This document shows positions 6,651 to 14,292 of a stretch of 56,762 nt of DNA, in pieces. Made by a program: the position numbers and the translations under genes. The notes beneath the pieces are model-generated. The model was not told where the DNA came from. It did no database searches and saw only the letters and a list, made by a program, of their open reading frames with translations. The number at the start of each line of letters is the position of its first letter. The stretch's first letter is position 1. Source of the stretch: Alphaproteobacteria bacterium (GTDB lineage: Bacteria; Pseudomonadota; Alphaproteobacteria; Micropepsales; Micropepsaceae); NCBI GenBank assembly GCA_019247845.1, contig JAFBAL010000047.1, positions 1 through 56,762 of the forward strand, in the 5' to 3' direction.

Positions 6651-7175
6651 ATGGATCTGTTGCAAGCGATCAAGAAGACCGGCCGCAGCGTCGGCCATGC
6701 GATTGTGGGCGACGACCCGGACGAAGCCGATATCCTCGACACCCTCAAGAAGGAGCATGACGAGGTCGGCGCGATGCTCAAGCAGCTCGTCGACAGCGAG
6801 AGCGCGTCCGAGCGGCGCGGCCTGGTCAAGAAGATCAAGCAGGCGCTGGTGCCGCACATCAAGGCCGAGCAGAAGGTGGTCTATGACGCGGTGCTCGCGC
6901 TCAAGGACAAGGACGCCAAGACCGACGGCGAGGAGGGCTATATCGAGCACAAGCTGGCGGCCGAGACGCTGTCGCTGCTCGGCAAGATCTCCAACACCAT
7001 GTCGCCCGAGTTCGCCGCCGCCGCCAAGGTGCTCAAGGAGCTCATCGAGCACCACGTCGAGGAGGAAGAGCGCAACATCTGGGCGGACGTGAAGGAAGGC
7101 TTTTCCGACAGCCAGCGCGTGGCGATGAACCGCAAGTTCGAAGCGGCCAAGAAGCGCGTGAGGATGGCGCAGTAG
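6651..7175 (+). CDS. Hemerythrin HHE-domain protein
   Basis: A 174-residue helical-bundle protein of the hemerythrin/HHE cation-binding family, which binds a non-heme di-iron centre and is linked to oxygen, NO or oxidative stress handling. Iron-ligand candidates are His in LKKEHDEVGAML, LVPHIKAEQ, YIEHKLAAE and LIEHHVEEEERNIW, in the usual order, with the acidic partner residues present. The start is set by the EcfG promoter 33 bases upstream, whose predicted transcription start excludes the in-frame ATG at 6624. No signal peptide, so cytoplasmic. As a likely general-stress gene it fits the DUF883 and small membrane genes that follow. Confidence 0.92.
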   Translation: MDLLQAIKKTGRSVGHAIVGDDPDEADILDTLKKEHDEVGAMLKQLVDSESASERRGLVKKIKQALVPHIKAEQKVVYDAVLALKDKDAKTDGEEGYIEHKLAAETLSLLGKISNTMSPEFAAAAKVLKELIEHHVEEEERNIWADVKEGFSDSQRVAMNRKFEAAKKRVRMAQ

Positions 7176-7224
7176 GGAAGCGGGGCGTAGGAAGGCGGGG
7201 CAGCAGAGAAGCGGGTTGGACGCG

Positions 7225-7314
7225 CCGCGTTCGGTACGCAGGCCGCGTTCGGTACGCAGGCCGCGTCCGGTAGGCGCGCCGCGCTCGGTACCCGTGCCGC
7301 GTTCGATACGACCG
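7225..7314. repeat. Five tandem 18-bp units
   Basis: Five consecutive units of 18 bases based on CCGCGTTCGGTACGCAGG start at 7225, 7243, 7261, 7279 and 7297; the first two are identical, the last three diverge by 4-7 bases. The array lies between the hemerythrin gene and the next EcfG promoter. Although the unit is six codons long, no translation frame here has a start and ribosome site, so I do not call a gene. Confidence 0.9.
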
Positions 7315-7341
7315 TCGGGCGGGCATCGGCTTCCGCACTTG

Positions 7342-7386
7342 CCAGGCGGCACCGGCCCAGGCGGCACCGGCCCAGGTCGCGCCGGC
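7342..7386. repeat. Three tandem 15-bp units
   Basis: CCAGGCGGCACCGGC occurs at 7342 and 7357, with a variant CCAGGTCGCGCCGGC at 7372. The array ends one base before the GGAAC of the second EcfG promoter. Confidence 0.88.
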
Positions 7387-7411
7387 GGAACTTTCTTTTC
7401 CTGCCCACGTT
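7387..7411 (+). promoter_or_regulatory. Sigma-EcfG promoter of the small membrane-protein operon
   Basis: GGAAC at 7387-7391 and CGTT at 7408-7411 have a 16-base spacer, an exact EcfG promoter. The first start codon in this direction is ATG 7440, giving a leader of roughly 20 bases with GAGGG as ribosome site. It would drive the 26-residue peptide, the 275-residue membrane protein and probably the DUF883 gene. Confidence 0.8.
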
Positions 7412-7439
7412 GATTGACGGGACCACCGAGGGATTTTCC

Positions 7440-7520
7440 ATGCGTTCGATACTGCTGTGGCTGATCGGCATTCCGATCCCGATCATCATCCTGCTTTGGC
7501 TCATCACCGGTCACGCGTGA
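7440..7520 (+). CDS. 26-residue hydrophobic single-span peptide
   Basis: A very short gene directly after an EcfG promoter, with GAGGG 7 bases before the ATG. The product starts MRSILLWLIG, continues with an IPIPIII segment and ends LITGHA; almost all of it would form one membrane span, with Arg at the cytoplasmic side. Small proteins with this MRSILLWLxGIPIPII pattern are widespread next to stress genes in Rhizobiales and relatives but have no assigned function. It is 4 bases upstream of the next gene, so translation is probably coupled. Confidence 0.78.
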   Translation: MRSILLWLIGIPIPIIILLWLITGHA

Positions 7521-7524
7521 CGCC

Positions 7525-8352
7525 ATGGCCGATACCATCGTCATCGCCGAGGAAGAGAGTGCCGACACCGGCCGGCGCTTCTCGTGGGGTCTGGCTTTCG
7601 CGGGCGGCGTGGCCGCCACCGCGGTCACCTTCTTCCTTTTGACACTGGGCTCCGGCTTCGGCCTTCTGCTCACCAATCCGACGCTCAACGCGGTGCCGTC
7701 CTTCCTGACCGGCGGCGCGATCTATTTCTTCATCGCCCAGACCTTCGGCTTCGCCGTCGGCGGCCACCTGGTGGGACGCCTGCTCGGGCCGATCGCGGAA
7801 AGCCATGCGCAGGAGGAATTCCGCGCCGCGGCCCACGGCTTCGCCGCCTGGGCGGTGACCGTGCTGGCCAGCGTGACCATGGCCGCCTTCTTCGCGATGG
7901 CCGCGGCGAGCAACAGCGGCTTGACCGCCGGCGCCTTGTACGGAGCGAGCGCGGGCAAGCGCACCGACGCGACGCCGACCGCCTATCTCGTCGACGTGCT
8001 GTTCCGCCCCAACGGCGCGACCGCCCCGGACGGCGCGCGCGCCGAAGCCTCGCGCATCCTCGACGCCGGTCTCGCCCATGGCGAGCAGATCGCGCCGAAC
8101 GACATGGACCGGCTGACGGGGCTGGTGTCGAAAGAAGCCAACCTCACCCGCGACGCCGCGGCGCTGCGCATCGGCCAGCTTCAGGCCAAGGTGCAGGAGA
8201 ACACGCGGCATGCCGCCGACATCGCGCGCCGCACCGCGAGCTATGCCAGCTTGTGGATCGCGCTGTCGCTTCTGTTCGGCGCGATCGTGGCAAGCGTCGC
8301 CGCGGTGATGGCACGCAACCAGGACGATCGCCGCTCGCTTTTCGCGGCGTGA
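7525..8352 (+). CDS. Membrane protein of the stress block
   Basis: A 275-residue protein with about four to five membrane helices (roughly 22-48, 58-82, 104-128 and 242-264). Residues 140-240 are a soluble, helical, Ala-rich and charged segment containing TRDAAALRIGQLQAKVQEN that could form a coiled coil in the periplasm or cytoplasm. The N-terminus (MADTIVIAEEESADTGRRFSWG) is polar and cytoplasmic. No enzyme motif seen. Translation follows the 26-residue peptide after 4 bases and the DUF883 gene follows 24 bases later. EcfG promoter upstream suggests induction in the general stress response. Family of unknown function. Confidence 0.8.
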   Translation: MADTIVIAEEESADTGRRFSWGLAFAGGVAATAVTFFLLTLGSGFGLLLTNPTLNAVPSFLTGGAIYFFIAQTFGFAVGGHLVGRLLGPIAESHAQEEFRAAAHGFAAWAVTVLASVTMAAFFAMAAASNSGLTAGALYGASAGKRTDATPTAYLVDVLFRPNGATAPDGARAEASRILDAGLAHGEQIAPNDMDRLTGLVSKEANLTRDAAALRIGQLQAKVQENTRHAADIARRTASYASLWIALSLLFGAIVASVAAVMARNQDDRRSLFAA

Positions 8353-8376
8353 TATTTTCAACGAAGGGAGATAGAC

Positions 8377-8718
8377 ATGGCTCGCACGAAGCGTAAGACG
8401 CCCAAGGACATCGACAACCGGATCGACGCGCTGCGCGCCGATCTGAACAGCCTGCAGGACAACACCAAGGGTCTGGCGACCGACACCGCCGACGTCGCCA
8501 CCGGGCGCGCGCAGGATGCGCTCAGGCTCGCGGAGGGTCTGGCGCAACGCGCGCTGCGTCTCGCCGAAGAGACCGCGTCCGGCTATCGCGACGACATCGA
8601 GCAATGGACCAACGACAATCTCGACGACGCGCGCGAGCGCGTGCGCGAGCAGCCGCTCGCCGCCCTGATGGTCTCGCTCGGCATCGGCGCCATCCTCGGC
8701 GCGCTTTTGCTGCGCTGA
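8377..8718 (+). CDS. DUF883 (ElaB/YqjD-like) membrane-anchored protein
   Basis: A 113-residue protein with the DUF883 layout: a charged N-terminal segment, a long helical middle (residues 15-85, heptad-like ALRLAEGLAQRALRLAEE) and a C-terminal glycine-rich membrane anchor (LAALMVSLGIGAILGALLLR). In Escherichia coli members of this family attach to the inner membrane by the C-terminus and bind ribosomes in stationary phase. GAAGGGAG precedes the ATG. It closes the stress operon. A role in stress-phase ribosome or membrane association is inferred from family. Confidence 0.9.
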   Translation: MARTKRKTPKDIDNRIDALRADLNSLQDNTKGLATDTADVATGRAQDALRLAEGLAQRALRLAEETASGYRDDIEQWTNDNLDDARERVREQPLAALMVSLGIGAILGALLLR

Positions 8719-8730
8719 GGCAGAAAATCC

Positions 8731-8836
8731 CACAACCTGTTGATTCCGCTGGGTTGTGAAACGTTCACTATCGAACGGCGGGACGGCGGTCCTACCATCC
8801 TTAAGTGGTTCATCCGGCGCGGCTTTTCGCGCCGGA
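8731..8836. other. Intergenic region with two hairpins before the DnaA-like gene
   Basis: Two inverted repeats lie in the 212-base gap: CACAACC (8731-8737) with GGTTGTG (8752-8758), and a perfect 9-base stem TCCGGCGCG (8813-8821) with CGCGCCGGA (8828-8836) around a 6-base loop. Neither is followed by a T run on the plus strand, so neither is a convincing intrinsic terminator. They may be operators or structured leader for the HTH gene at 8931. Confidence 0.5.
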
Positions 8837-8930
8837 AACCAATTACAAGTTGTCCTCTTATCAAACGCAATCAGAAATATAGGATAATTCTCCTCCGGTG
8901 CTTCGTTTGGGCGCCTGAAAGGGGAATGAC

Positions 8931-9278
8931 ATGTATTGCCATGAGGCGTTTGAAGTCCGCTCTTCGAACCTGCTGCCGGAGCGCGCGGGGATGGCGGCGG
9001 CCGTCGTCGCGCATGTCTATGGCGTGACGCTGCTCGACATGCGCAGCACCACGCGCGGGGCGCCGCGCACGGCGCTGGCGCGACAGGTCGCGATGTATCT
9101 CGCCCACGTCGTCTTCAGCATGGGGGTGAGCGAGATCGCGGCCGCCTTCGCGCGCAACAAGACGACCGCGCATCACGCGCTCAGGCACGTGGAGGATCTT
9201 CGCGACGATCCGTCCTTCGACCGCACCTTGCGGTTCCTCGAAGGCCTGCTGCGCGACGCGGCGGGGAGGGCGACGTGA
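8931..9278 (+). CDS. DnaA domain IV-like helix-turn-helix protein
   Basis: A 115-residue DNA-binding protein. Residues about 47-90 (ARQVAMYLAHVVFSMGVSEI, then AAAFARNKTTAHHALRHVE) match the C-terminal DNA-binding domain of the replication initiator DnaA, where the equivalent helix-turn-helix binds the DnaA box. There is no AAA+ ATPase part, so it is not an initiator by itself. GGGGAAT lies before the ATG. Its last 4 bases overlap the DUF6456 gene, so the two are translationally coupled and probably act together. Many alphaproteobacteria have this pair; the function is unknown. Confidence 0.85.
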   Translation: MYCHEAFEVRSSNLLPERAGMAAAVVAHVYGVTLLDMRSTTRGAPRTALARQVAMYLAHVVFSMGVSEIAAAFARNKTTAHHALRHVEDLRDDPSFDRTLRFLEGLLRDAAGRAT

Positions 9279-10057
9279 TCCCGGAGCGCGAGCTTTATCG
9301 CGAGGCGCGGCGCATCTTCCGCAAGCTCCTCGGCGAAGACCGCAGCCTGGTGCGCATGCCGAACGGGAAATATCTCGTCTATCGGGGGCAGCGTCCCGAA
9401 CATTCGCGCAGCCTGGTGGCGCAGGAATTCGTCGCCGGGTTCCGCGTGCGCGACTGGCTGGCGGCGCTGGGCACGGTGCCGGAGAGCTTCCGCTTGAGCG
9501 AGGCGGGCGCGGCCTGGCTCAGGCGCTGCGAGGCCGACGGCGATCCGTATCGCGCGCAGCACCAGATCCGAAGCCGCCGCGACGTCGTCGATGCCCACGG
9601 CATCGAGCGGACGGTCGTCTTCGACGACGCCGAGTCGCCGCTGGCGCGGCTCTTCGCGCGAAAGCTGATCGACGCGGCGCAGCGCGATGCGGGCGAGCGG
9701 CTCAGGCGCGACTACACCATCGCCCAGCTGTCGCCGCGCATGGGCGTCGACCTCGGCCAGCCCTTGATGCCCGGCACGCGCGGCGCCAAGCCCGAGGCGC
9801 TGCCCGCCGACACGGTGCTCGCCGCCAAGCAGCGCTTCGCCGCGGCGATGAAGGCGGTGGGGCCGGTCTTGAGCGACCTGCTGTTCGACATCTGCTGCGC
9901 CATGGTCGGCCTCGAGGATGCCGAGCGCCAGTTCGGCTGGCCCAGCCGCGCCGGCAAGGCCGTGCTCGCCATCGCGCTCGACCGCCTGGCGCTGCATTAC
10001 GGGCTGATCGTCGCGGCGCCGGCGCGCGGACGGATGCGCAGCTGGCGGATGGAGTGA
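9275..10057 (+). CDS. DUF6456-type protein
   Basis: A 260-residue protein starting at GTG 9275, overlapping the preceding gene by GTGA. The C-terminal half (about residues 150-250) has the DUF6456 features: LSPRMGVDLGQPLMPG, then a helix-rich segment with DLLFDICCAMVGLEDAERQFGWPSRAGKAVL and a final LDRLALHYGL helix typical of compact DNA-associated proteins. The N-terminal half contains SFRLSEAGAAWLRR, which resembles a winged-helix recognition segment. Together with the DnaA-like partner it probably forms a two-part DNA-binding factor. It is convergent with hipA (3 bases apart). Confidence 0.82.
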   Translation: MIPERELYREARRIFRKLLGEDRSLVRMPNGKYLVYRGQRPEHSRSLVAQEFVAGFRVRDWLAALGTVPESFRLSEAGAAWLRRCEADGDPYRAQHQIRSRRDVVDAHGIERTVVFDDAESPLARLFARKLIDAAQRDAGERLRRDYTIAQLSPRMGVDLGQPLMPGTRGAKPEALPADTVLAAKQRFAAAMKAVGPVLSDLLFDICCAMVGLEDAERQFGWPSRAGKAVLAIALDRLALHYGLIVAAPARGRMRSWRME

Positions 10058-10060
10058 GGG

Positions 10061-11266
10061 TCAGGACTGCCAGAGCGGCAAGGCCTTCAGATGCGCCGCG
10101 ATTGCTTTTTCGACCGGCGGCGGCACGAGGTCGCCGCGCTTTCTCCAGGCCTCGCGGAAGCGCGACACGGTCTCGCGCGCGGTGTCGAGCGTCAGCTTCT
10201 CCGGCAGCCCCGCCTTGGCCGCGAAACGCACGAACTCGTCGATGGTGAGCGATGCGAACTCCTTGGAATCCGTGAAGTTCAGCGCCAGCGCGTCGTTTCG
10301 GATATAGGCGATGGTCGAGACGAAGTCGTAAGCCGGCGACAGCGCGGCCCGGCGTCCGTCGGGATAGACGAGCGACCAGTTCTTCAGGTGCATGTCGCCA
10401 TTGCCGATCAACGCAGTGAAGACGAGACGGCGCACGAACTCTTCGACGCCGTTCTCGCCCGTCTCGATCCACAGCACCTTGGCGATGCTGCGATAGCTGG
10501 CCTTTCTGTACTTCTGCTCGGGATAGACGCCGAAGACCTGGGCGAAGTCCTCCATATGCACCGCCCCGGCCGGGCCGCGATCGAAGCGGCGGATGGCGAA
10601 GGCGTTGCGGCCCGCGATCTCGACGCCTTCGGGCAGGCCGGCGATCTTGGCAAGCTTCACAAGCGCGGTCTCGGGCACGTCGATGCCGATGCGGCGCGCC
10701 AGCTTCATCATCGTGAACTCGTTCTCGGGCACGCCCGCATGGACGGTCGAGGGCAGCTTCACGATCCAGGAGCCGCCGACGCCTTCGGCCGGAACGGTCA
10801 GGCCGCCGCCCGCTTCCTTGACGGCCGAGAATTTCAGCTGCACGCCGGCAAGCGAGAAGCGCAGCGTGTCGCCGTTGCCGGCCGGGCGCCGCCGCGGCTT
10901 GACGTCCTCGGGGCGCGGCGGTCCGCCGCCGCCGATCTTGAGCGCGCCGGGAAGATCGCGGCCGAGCGCCCAGAGCAGGAAGAACTCTCGCTCGGACGCG
11001 ACACCGGCCTGGCGCGCGAGGTATTCGCGCATCGCGCCTTCCGGCAAGAGGTTCGAGAAGAAGGACGGCAGCCGCACGCGCGTCGGCGCGATGTCGGCGA
11101 TGATCTGGCCGAACCTGTCCTTGAACGACAGGCTGAGGGTCGGACGCGCAGCATCGCCGATATAGCTCTCGTCGAAAGCGAACAGCACGCGCTCGCCGGG
11201 CAGGTTGGTCAGCGTGCCGATGCGCCTGTCGTGGAGAAGGACGTCGACGACCGCGAGGTCAGCCAT
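10061..11266 (-). CDS. hipA: HipA-family Ser/Thr kinase toxin
   Basis: Toxin kinase of 401 residues. Residues 1-100 form the HipA N-terminal domain. The regulatory autophosphorylation serine is Ser138 in RFSLAGVQLKF (equivalent to Ser150 in E. coli HipA). The catalytic loop IGNGDMHLKN gives Asp291 and Asn296, and Asp314 in PAYDFVST is the metal-binding (DFG-like) aspartate, so the kinase looks intact. E. coli HipA phosphorylates glutamyl-tRNA synthetase; the target here is inferred at family level only. Start chosen at ATG 11266, which overlaps the antitoxin gene by ATGGCTGA; an ATG at 11311 is also in frame but lies inside hipB. Antitoxin-first order and overlap are standard. Confidence 0.93.
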   Translation of the reverse strand: MADLAVVDVLLHDRRIGTLTNLPGERVLFAFDESYIGDAARPTLSLSFKDRFGQIIADIAPTRVRLPSFFSNLLPEGAMREYLARQAGVASEREFFLLWALGRDLPGALKIGGGGPPRPEDVKPRRRPAGNGDTLRFSLAGVQLKFSAVKEAGGGLTVPAEGVGGSWIVKLPSTVHAGVPENEFTMMKLARRIGIDVPETALVKLAKIAGLPEGVEIAGRNAFAIRRFDRGPAGAVHMEDFAQVFGVYPEQKYRKASYRSIAKVLWIETGENGVEEFVRRLVFTALIGNGDMHLKNWSLVYPDGRRAALSPAYDFVSTIAYIRNDALALNFTDSKEFASLTIDEFVRFAAKAGLPEKLTLDTARETVSRFREAWRKRGDLVPPPVEKAIAAHLKALPLWQS

Positions 11267-11552
11267 CGTCGTCCTCGTCCAGGCTGTAGGCAGGACGTTG
11301 TGCCGTTCCACCGTCGGACAGCACCGCGCGAACCCTATGCAGCGCCTCGCGCGGCACCAACTGGACTTCCATATCCAGCGCGCGCGCGATGGCGATCAGG
11401 CTGGTGGTCTGCAGATCGACGGCCGCGTTCTCGATCTTGGAGATATGGCTTTGCGGCACGCCGGCCTTGGCGGCGAGCGCGCGCTGGCTCAGGCCGTGGC
11501 GCTTCCGGGCCGATTTCAACGCCTTGGCGACGGGTTCGATCTGTGCGGTCAT
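11259..11552 (-). CDS. hipB: HipB-type XRE antitoxin
   Basis: A 97-residue antitoxin and autorepressor. Residues about 10-65 are an XRE helix-turn-helix (ARKRHGLSQRALAAKAGVPQ, then SHISKIENAAVDL) that binds operator DNA; the C-terminal 30 residues are acidic and disordered (ending in DEDDDG), as in HipB proteins that insert the tail into HipA. It overlaps hipA by 8 bases so both are made from one transcript. A perfect 11+11 base inverted repeat sits 9-41 bases upstream of the start and overlaps the promoter, which fits autorepression by the HipAB complex. Confidence 0.92.
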   Translation of the reverse strand: MTAQIEPVAKALKSARKRHGLSQRALAAKAGVPQSHISKIENAAVDLQTTSLIAIARALDMEVQLVPREALHRVRAVLSDGGTAQRPAYSLDEDDDG

Positions 11553-11560
11553 GATGCATG

Positions 11561-11593
11561 ATACTATATCACTTCGATGATTTGATATAGTAT
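11561..11593. promoter_or_regulatory. HipB operator
   Basis: ATACTATATCA at 11561-11571 and TGATATAGTAT at 11583-11593 are perfect inverted repeats with an 11-base spacer; a third half-site-like TTTATATCA follows at 11594-11602. The TATC/GATA core resembles the TATCC/GGATA half-sites of E. coli HipB. The segment is strikingly AT-rich against its surroundings, and on the minus strand provides TATAGT and TATACT-like -10 elements. It also abuts the stop codon of the MaoC gene at 11600. Confidence 0.85.
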
Positions 11594-11599
11594 TTTATA

Positions 11600-12076
11600 T
11601 CACAGCCGCATCAGATACCGGTGCATCCCGTCCAGCACCAGCTCGCGCTTCTGGTTGTGCACGGTGGCGCGCATCGCGACGACGCCGGTGGTGCGCTGGC
11701 GGGTGAGCTCGACGATGGCGAGGGCGGGATAGAGCGTGTCGCCGGCGAAGACGCCTTTCAGGAACTTCGCGTTCACCTCGATGAAGCCGATGAGCTTCTC
11801 GCCGACGACGTGCGGGAACAGGCCCGCGCCGGCGGCGGTGAAGCTCAGGACCTGCAAGCCGTGCGCCAGCGGGCCGGGATGACCCAGCCGCTTGCAGTAT
11901 TCCGTGTCGTAGTGGATCGGGTGATTGTCGAGGCTGACGGTCTGGAACGCCGCGAAGTTGGCGTCGGTCAAGGTGCGCGACGGCAGGCGGAAGACCTCGC
12001 CGACTTCGAGCTCGTCGAAGCCGCGCAAGGCCACGACGTGCCAGCGTTCGAGATCGGGCGGTTGCTCTTCGCTCAT
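11600..12076 (-). CDS. MaoC-like hot-dog dehydratase
   Basis: A 158-residue single hot-dog-fold protein. The hydratase-2 motif is present as LDNHPIHYD with Asp50 and His55 as the catalytic pair (D-x4-H), preceded by TLTDANFAAFQTVSLD; HGLQVLSFTAAGAGLF is the helix that binds acyl-CoA in (R)-specific enoyl-CoA hydratases. The likely reaction is hydration or dehydration of an acyl-CoA or related substrate; exact substrate unknown. It is upstream of hipBA in the same direction, but the HipB operator starts right at its stop, so hipBA has its own promoter. Confidence 0.9.
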   Translation of the reverse strand: MSEEQPPDLERWHVVALRGFDELEVGEVFRLPSRTLTDANFAAFQTVSLDNHPIHYDTEYCKRLGHPGPLAHGLQVLSFTAAGAGLFPHVVGEKLIGFIEVNAKFLKGVFAGDTLYPALAIVELTRQRTTGVVAMRATVHNQKRELVLDGMHRYLMRL

Positions 12077-12160
12077 GCGCGCGAGTGTAGCGCGCCGCAG
12101 TCGCAGGGTGCCAGCCGCCGCTTGCCGTCGTGGTTTCGACCGTCGCTTCGGCTGCGGTTG

Positions 12161-12484
12161 CTACCCGCCGCGCCGCGCGCGCCGGTCGGCCTCGATATCC
12201 GCCTTGATGCCGGCCAGGCCGTGCATCGCCGCGTCGCGGACGTTGTCGATCGCGCTGGCGCCGGCGCTGCAGGCCTGGGTGTTGAAGCGGCAAAGGGTCT
12301 TCGGATCCGCGAGGCCCGGCGCGAGCTTGGACTGCGTCCAGCCGGCGACCTCGCCGGCCACGCCGTTGGCGACGCCGCCCGTCATGGCGTCGCTCGCCCG
12401 GTCGGGACGGCCGAAGCCCAAATCCGGCTCGTGCGGCATGAGCAGGGCCACGAGTCCGATCCAGAAAATCGCGCGGAAGATCAT
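12161..12484 (-). CDS. Small exported or membrane-anchored protein, DUF5330-like
   Basis: A 107-residue protein. ATG 12484 gives MIFRAIFWIGLVALLMPHEP, a hydrophobic N-terminal segment of the uncleaved-anchor or signal type followed by DLGFGRPD; this FWIGLVxLLxPHEPDLGFG start is a recurring alphaproteobacterial small-protein pattern (related to DUF5330, which I cannot confirm). Two cysteines (LCRF and ACSA, about residues 74 and 80) are conserved-looking. The remainder is helical and charged. An ATG at 12550 in frame would disrupt the signal. Promoter probably in 12485-12600, which contains GANTC sites at about 12635 and 12677. Function unknown. Confidence 0.72.
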   Translation of the reverse strand: MIFRAIFWIGLVALLMPHEPDLGFGRPDRASDAMTGGVANGVAGEVAGWTQSKLAPGLADPKTLCRFNTQACSAGASAIDNVRDAAMHGLAGIKADIEADRRARRGG

Positions 12485-12699
12485 GGGCGACCTTTGCGTT
12501 GTTGACCCGCAAACACTGGCCGCGCCCGCTTTGCCGCCCCCTGAAAGCAATCGGTAAACTTCGATATAGTGCGGTTAATGCGCGCCTTTGCCGGTTTCAA
12601 GCACAACGCCGGCTTTCGACATTGGATGCATGTCGAGTCGAACTTGCCTCAACATCGTCGAAGCTATGAATAAAATTTGAATCGATATGCAGGCGAAAA

Positions 12700-14292
12700 T
12701 CACGCGCAGGCCGGCAGGGTCACCACCGCGGTGAAACCCTTGCCCGTGTCGCTCGCGATGCCGAGGCTTCCGCCATGCGCCTCGGCGAAGGCCTTGACCA
12801 AAGTGAGGCCCAGCCCGCCGCCGCTGGTGTGGTCGGCGGTGCCGCGCCCGCCCTGCTCGAAGGGGCGCAGGATGCGCTCGACGTCGTCCGCCGCCACGCC
12901 CGGGCCGTCGTCGCTGACGGTGATCCGCACGACCTCGCCGTCGCGCACGCCTTCGAGCGCGACGCGCCCGCCCGCCGGCGTGAACGCGACCGCGTTGTCG
13001 ACGAGATGGTGGACGATGGTCTGCACCGCGGTCTCGTCGGCATCGACGAACAGCCCGACCGGCGCGCGGTCCGCGTCGATCACGATGCCCTTGGCCGAAG
13101 CGCGCGCCTCGAAGGCGCCGTAGGCGGTCCACAGAATCGCGCCCGCGTCGAGCCGCGCGCGGCGCAGCTCATAGCGTCCCGCCGACAGCTTGGTGAGGTC
13201 GAGGATCTGGTTGATCAGGCGCAACAGGTTGCGGCCGCCCTCGTGGATCAGCCCGGCATATTCCTTCACCTGGTCGGGGCCGAAGCGGTCGGCCATCGAC
13301 AGCATCAGGTCCGAGAAGCCGATGATGGCGTTCAAGGGCGTCTTGAGCTCGTGGCTCATGGTGCGCATCAGCGTCGTCTTGGTGGTGTCGGCGCTGGCCG
13401 CCGCCTCGTCGAAGCGCTTGTTCAGATCGGCCAGATAGCTCGCCTGGGCGGCGGCGGCGCTGCGCGTCTCAGCGAGCGCGCGGGTCTGCTCCTCCAGCGC
13501 GGCTTCGACGCGACGGTGATCGGTCACGTCGGTGAAGACGACGACGCGGCCGCCCTCGGCGGTGGCGCGGTCGCGCAGGAGATAGGCCTCGCCGGTGGTA
13601 AGCTCCACCGTCATCGCGCCGGCGGGGGCGTTGTGCGCGGCGTGGCGCTTGGCGCGCCACTCCTCGGACGCGGCGCCCTCGATGCGCGCGACCAGGCTCT
13701 CGGCGGTGGCGCGCTCGATCAGCTCGCCGAAATGCGAGCCGACGGCCTCGTGCGCGCCGGCATGGCCGTAGAACCGCGCATAGCGGTCGTTGCACATGGC
13801 CAGCACGTCGTTCTGGTCGAAGAAGGCGAAGGCGTCGGCCGAGAGCGCGACGGCGTCCTCGAGCCGCGACTGCGCGTGGCGCGCCGCGGTGACGTCGGTC
13901 CACAAGGCGATCCAGCCGCCCTGGCGCGTGCGCCGCGCCTTGATCTCGACGACGCGGCCGTCGGAGAGATGCACGTCGAGCGGCTTGTACTCGCCGATGC
14001 GGAACTGGGCGCGCCTGCGCGTGATGAAGCCCGCGACGTCGGCGGCCTCGGCGCGCGAGATCTCGCCGCCCGCGATCTCGAGCTTGATCATCTCCTCATA
14101 GGTGAGGCCGATCAGCGTCCCGCGCTCGGGCAGCGAGCGGAACAGATAGTTGAAATGCTGGTTGCAGAAGATCAGCCGCTCGTCCGCGTCGAACACCGTG
14201 ACCGCGACGCGCAGGCAATGCAGCGCCTCGACGAGCGCGGCCGTGGCCGTGTCGTCGTCCTGCACAGGCAAAGGTGCGCTCGCGCTTCGCAA
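12700..14292 (-). CDS. Cytoplasmic PAS-PAS sensor histidine kinase
   Basis: A 530-residue soluble histidine kinase with no membrane segment. Two PAS-type sensors occupy roughly residues 20-135 (VTVFDADERLIFCNQHFNYLF) and 145-260 (DAFAFFDQNDVLAMCNDRYARFY), then a coiled coil, then the dimerisation and phosphoacceptor domain with His314 in TMSHELKTPLNAIIGFSD. The ATPase domain follows: N box around HHLVDNAVAFTP, G1 DDGPGVAADD, G2 GGGLGLTLVKAF. PAS-4/PAS-7 pairs of this kind are common in alphaproteobacterial kinases such as those of the cell-cycle network. It is divergent from another kinase, with a 303-base shared control region. No response regulator is adjacent, so the partner is unknown. 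Confidence 0.9.
   Translation of the reverse strand: MRSASAPLPVQDDDTATAALVEALHCLRVAVTVFDADERLIFCNQHFNYLFRSLPERGTLIGLTYEEMIKLEIAGGEISRAEAADVAGFITRRRAQFRIGEYKPLDVHLSDGRVVEIKARRTRQGGWIALWTDVTAARHAQSRLEDAVALSADAFAFFDQNDVLAMCNDRYARFYGHAGAHEAVGSHFGELIERATAESLVARIEGAASEEWRAKRHAAHNAPAGAMTVELTTGEAYLLRDRATAEGGRVVVFTDVTDHRRVEAALEEQTRALAETRSAAAAQASYLADLNKRFDEAAASADTTKTTLMRTMSHELKTPLNAIIGFSDLMLSMADRFGPDQVKEYAGLIHEGGRNLLRLINQILDLTKLSAGRYELRRARLDAGAILWTAYGAFEARASAKGIVIDADRAPVGLFVDADETAVQTIVHHLVDNAVAFTPAGGRVALEGVRDGEVVRITVSDDGPGVAADDVERILRPFEQGGRGTADHTSGGGLGLTLVKAFAEAHGGSLGIASDTGKGFTAVVTLPACA

Noticed and set aside
7225..7314. CRISPR-like array
   Set aside because: The units are directly adjacent (18 bases, no spacers) and no cas genes are present. 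The other tandem arrays fail in the same way.
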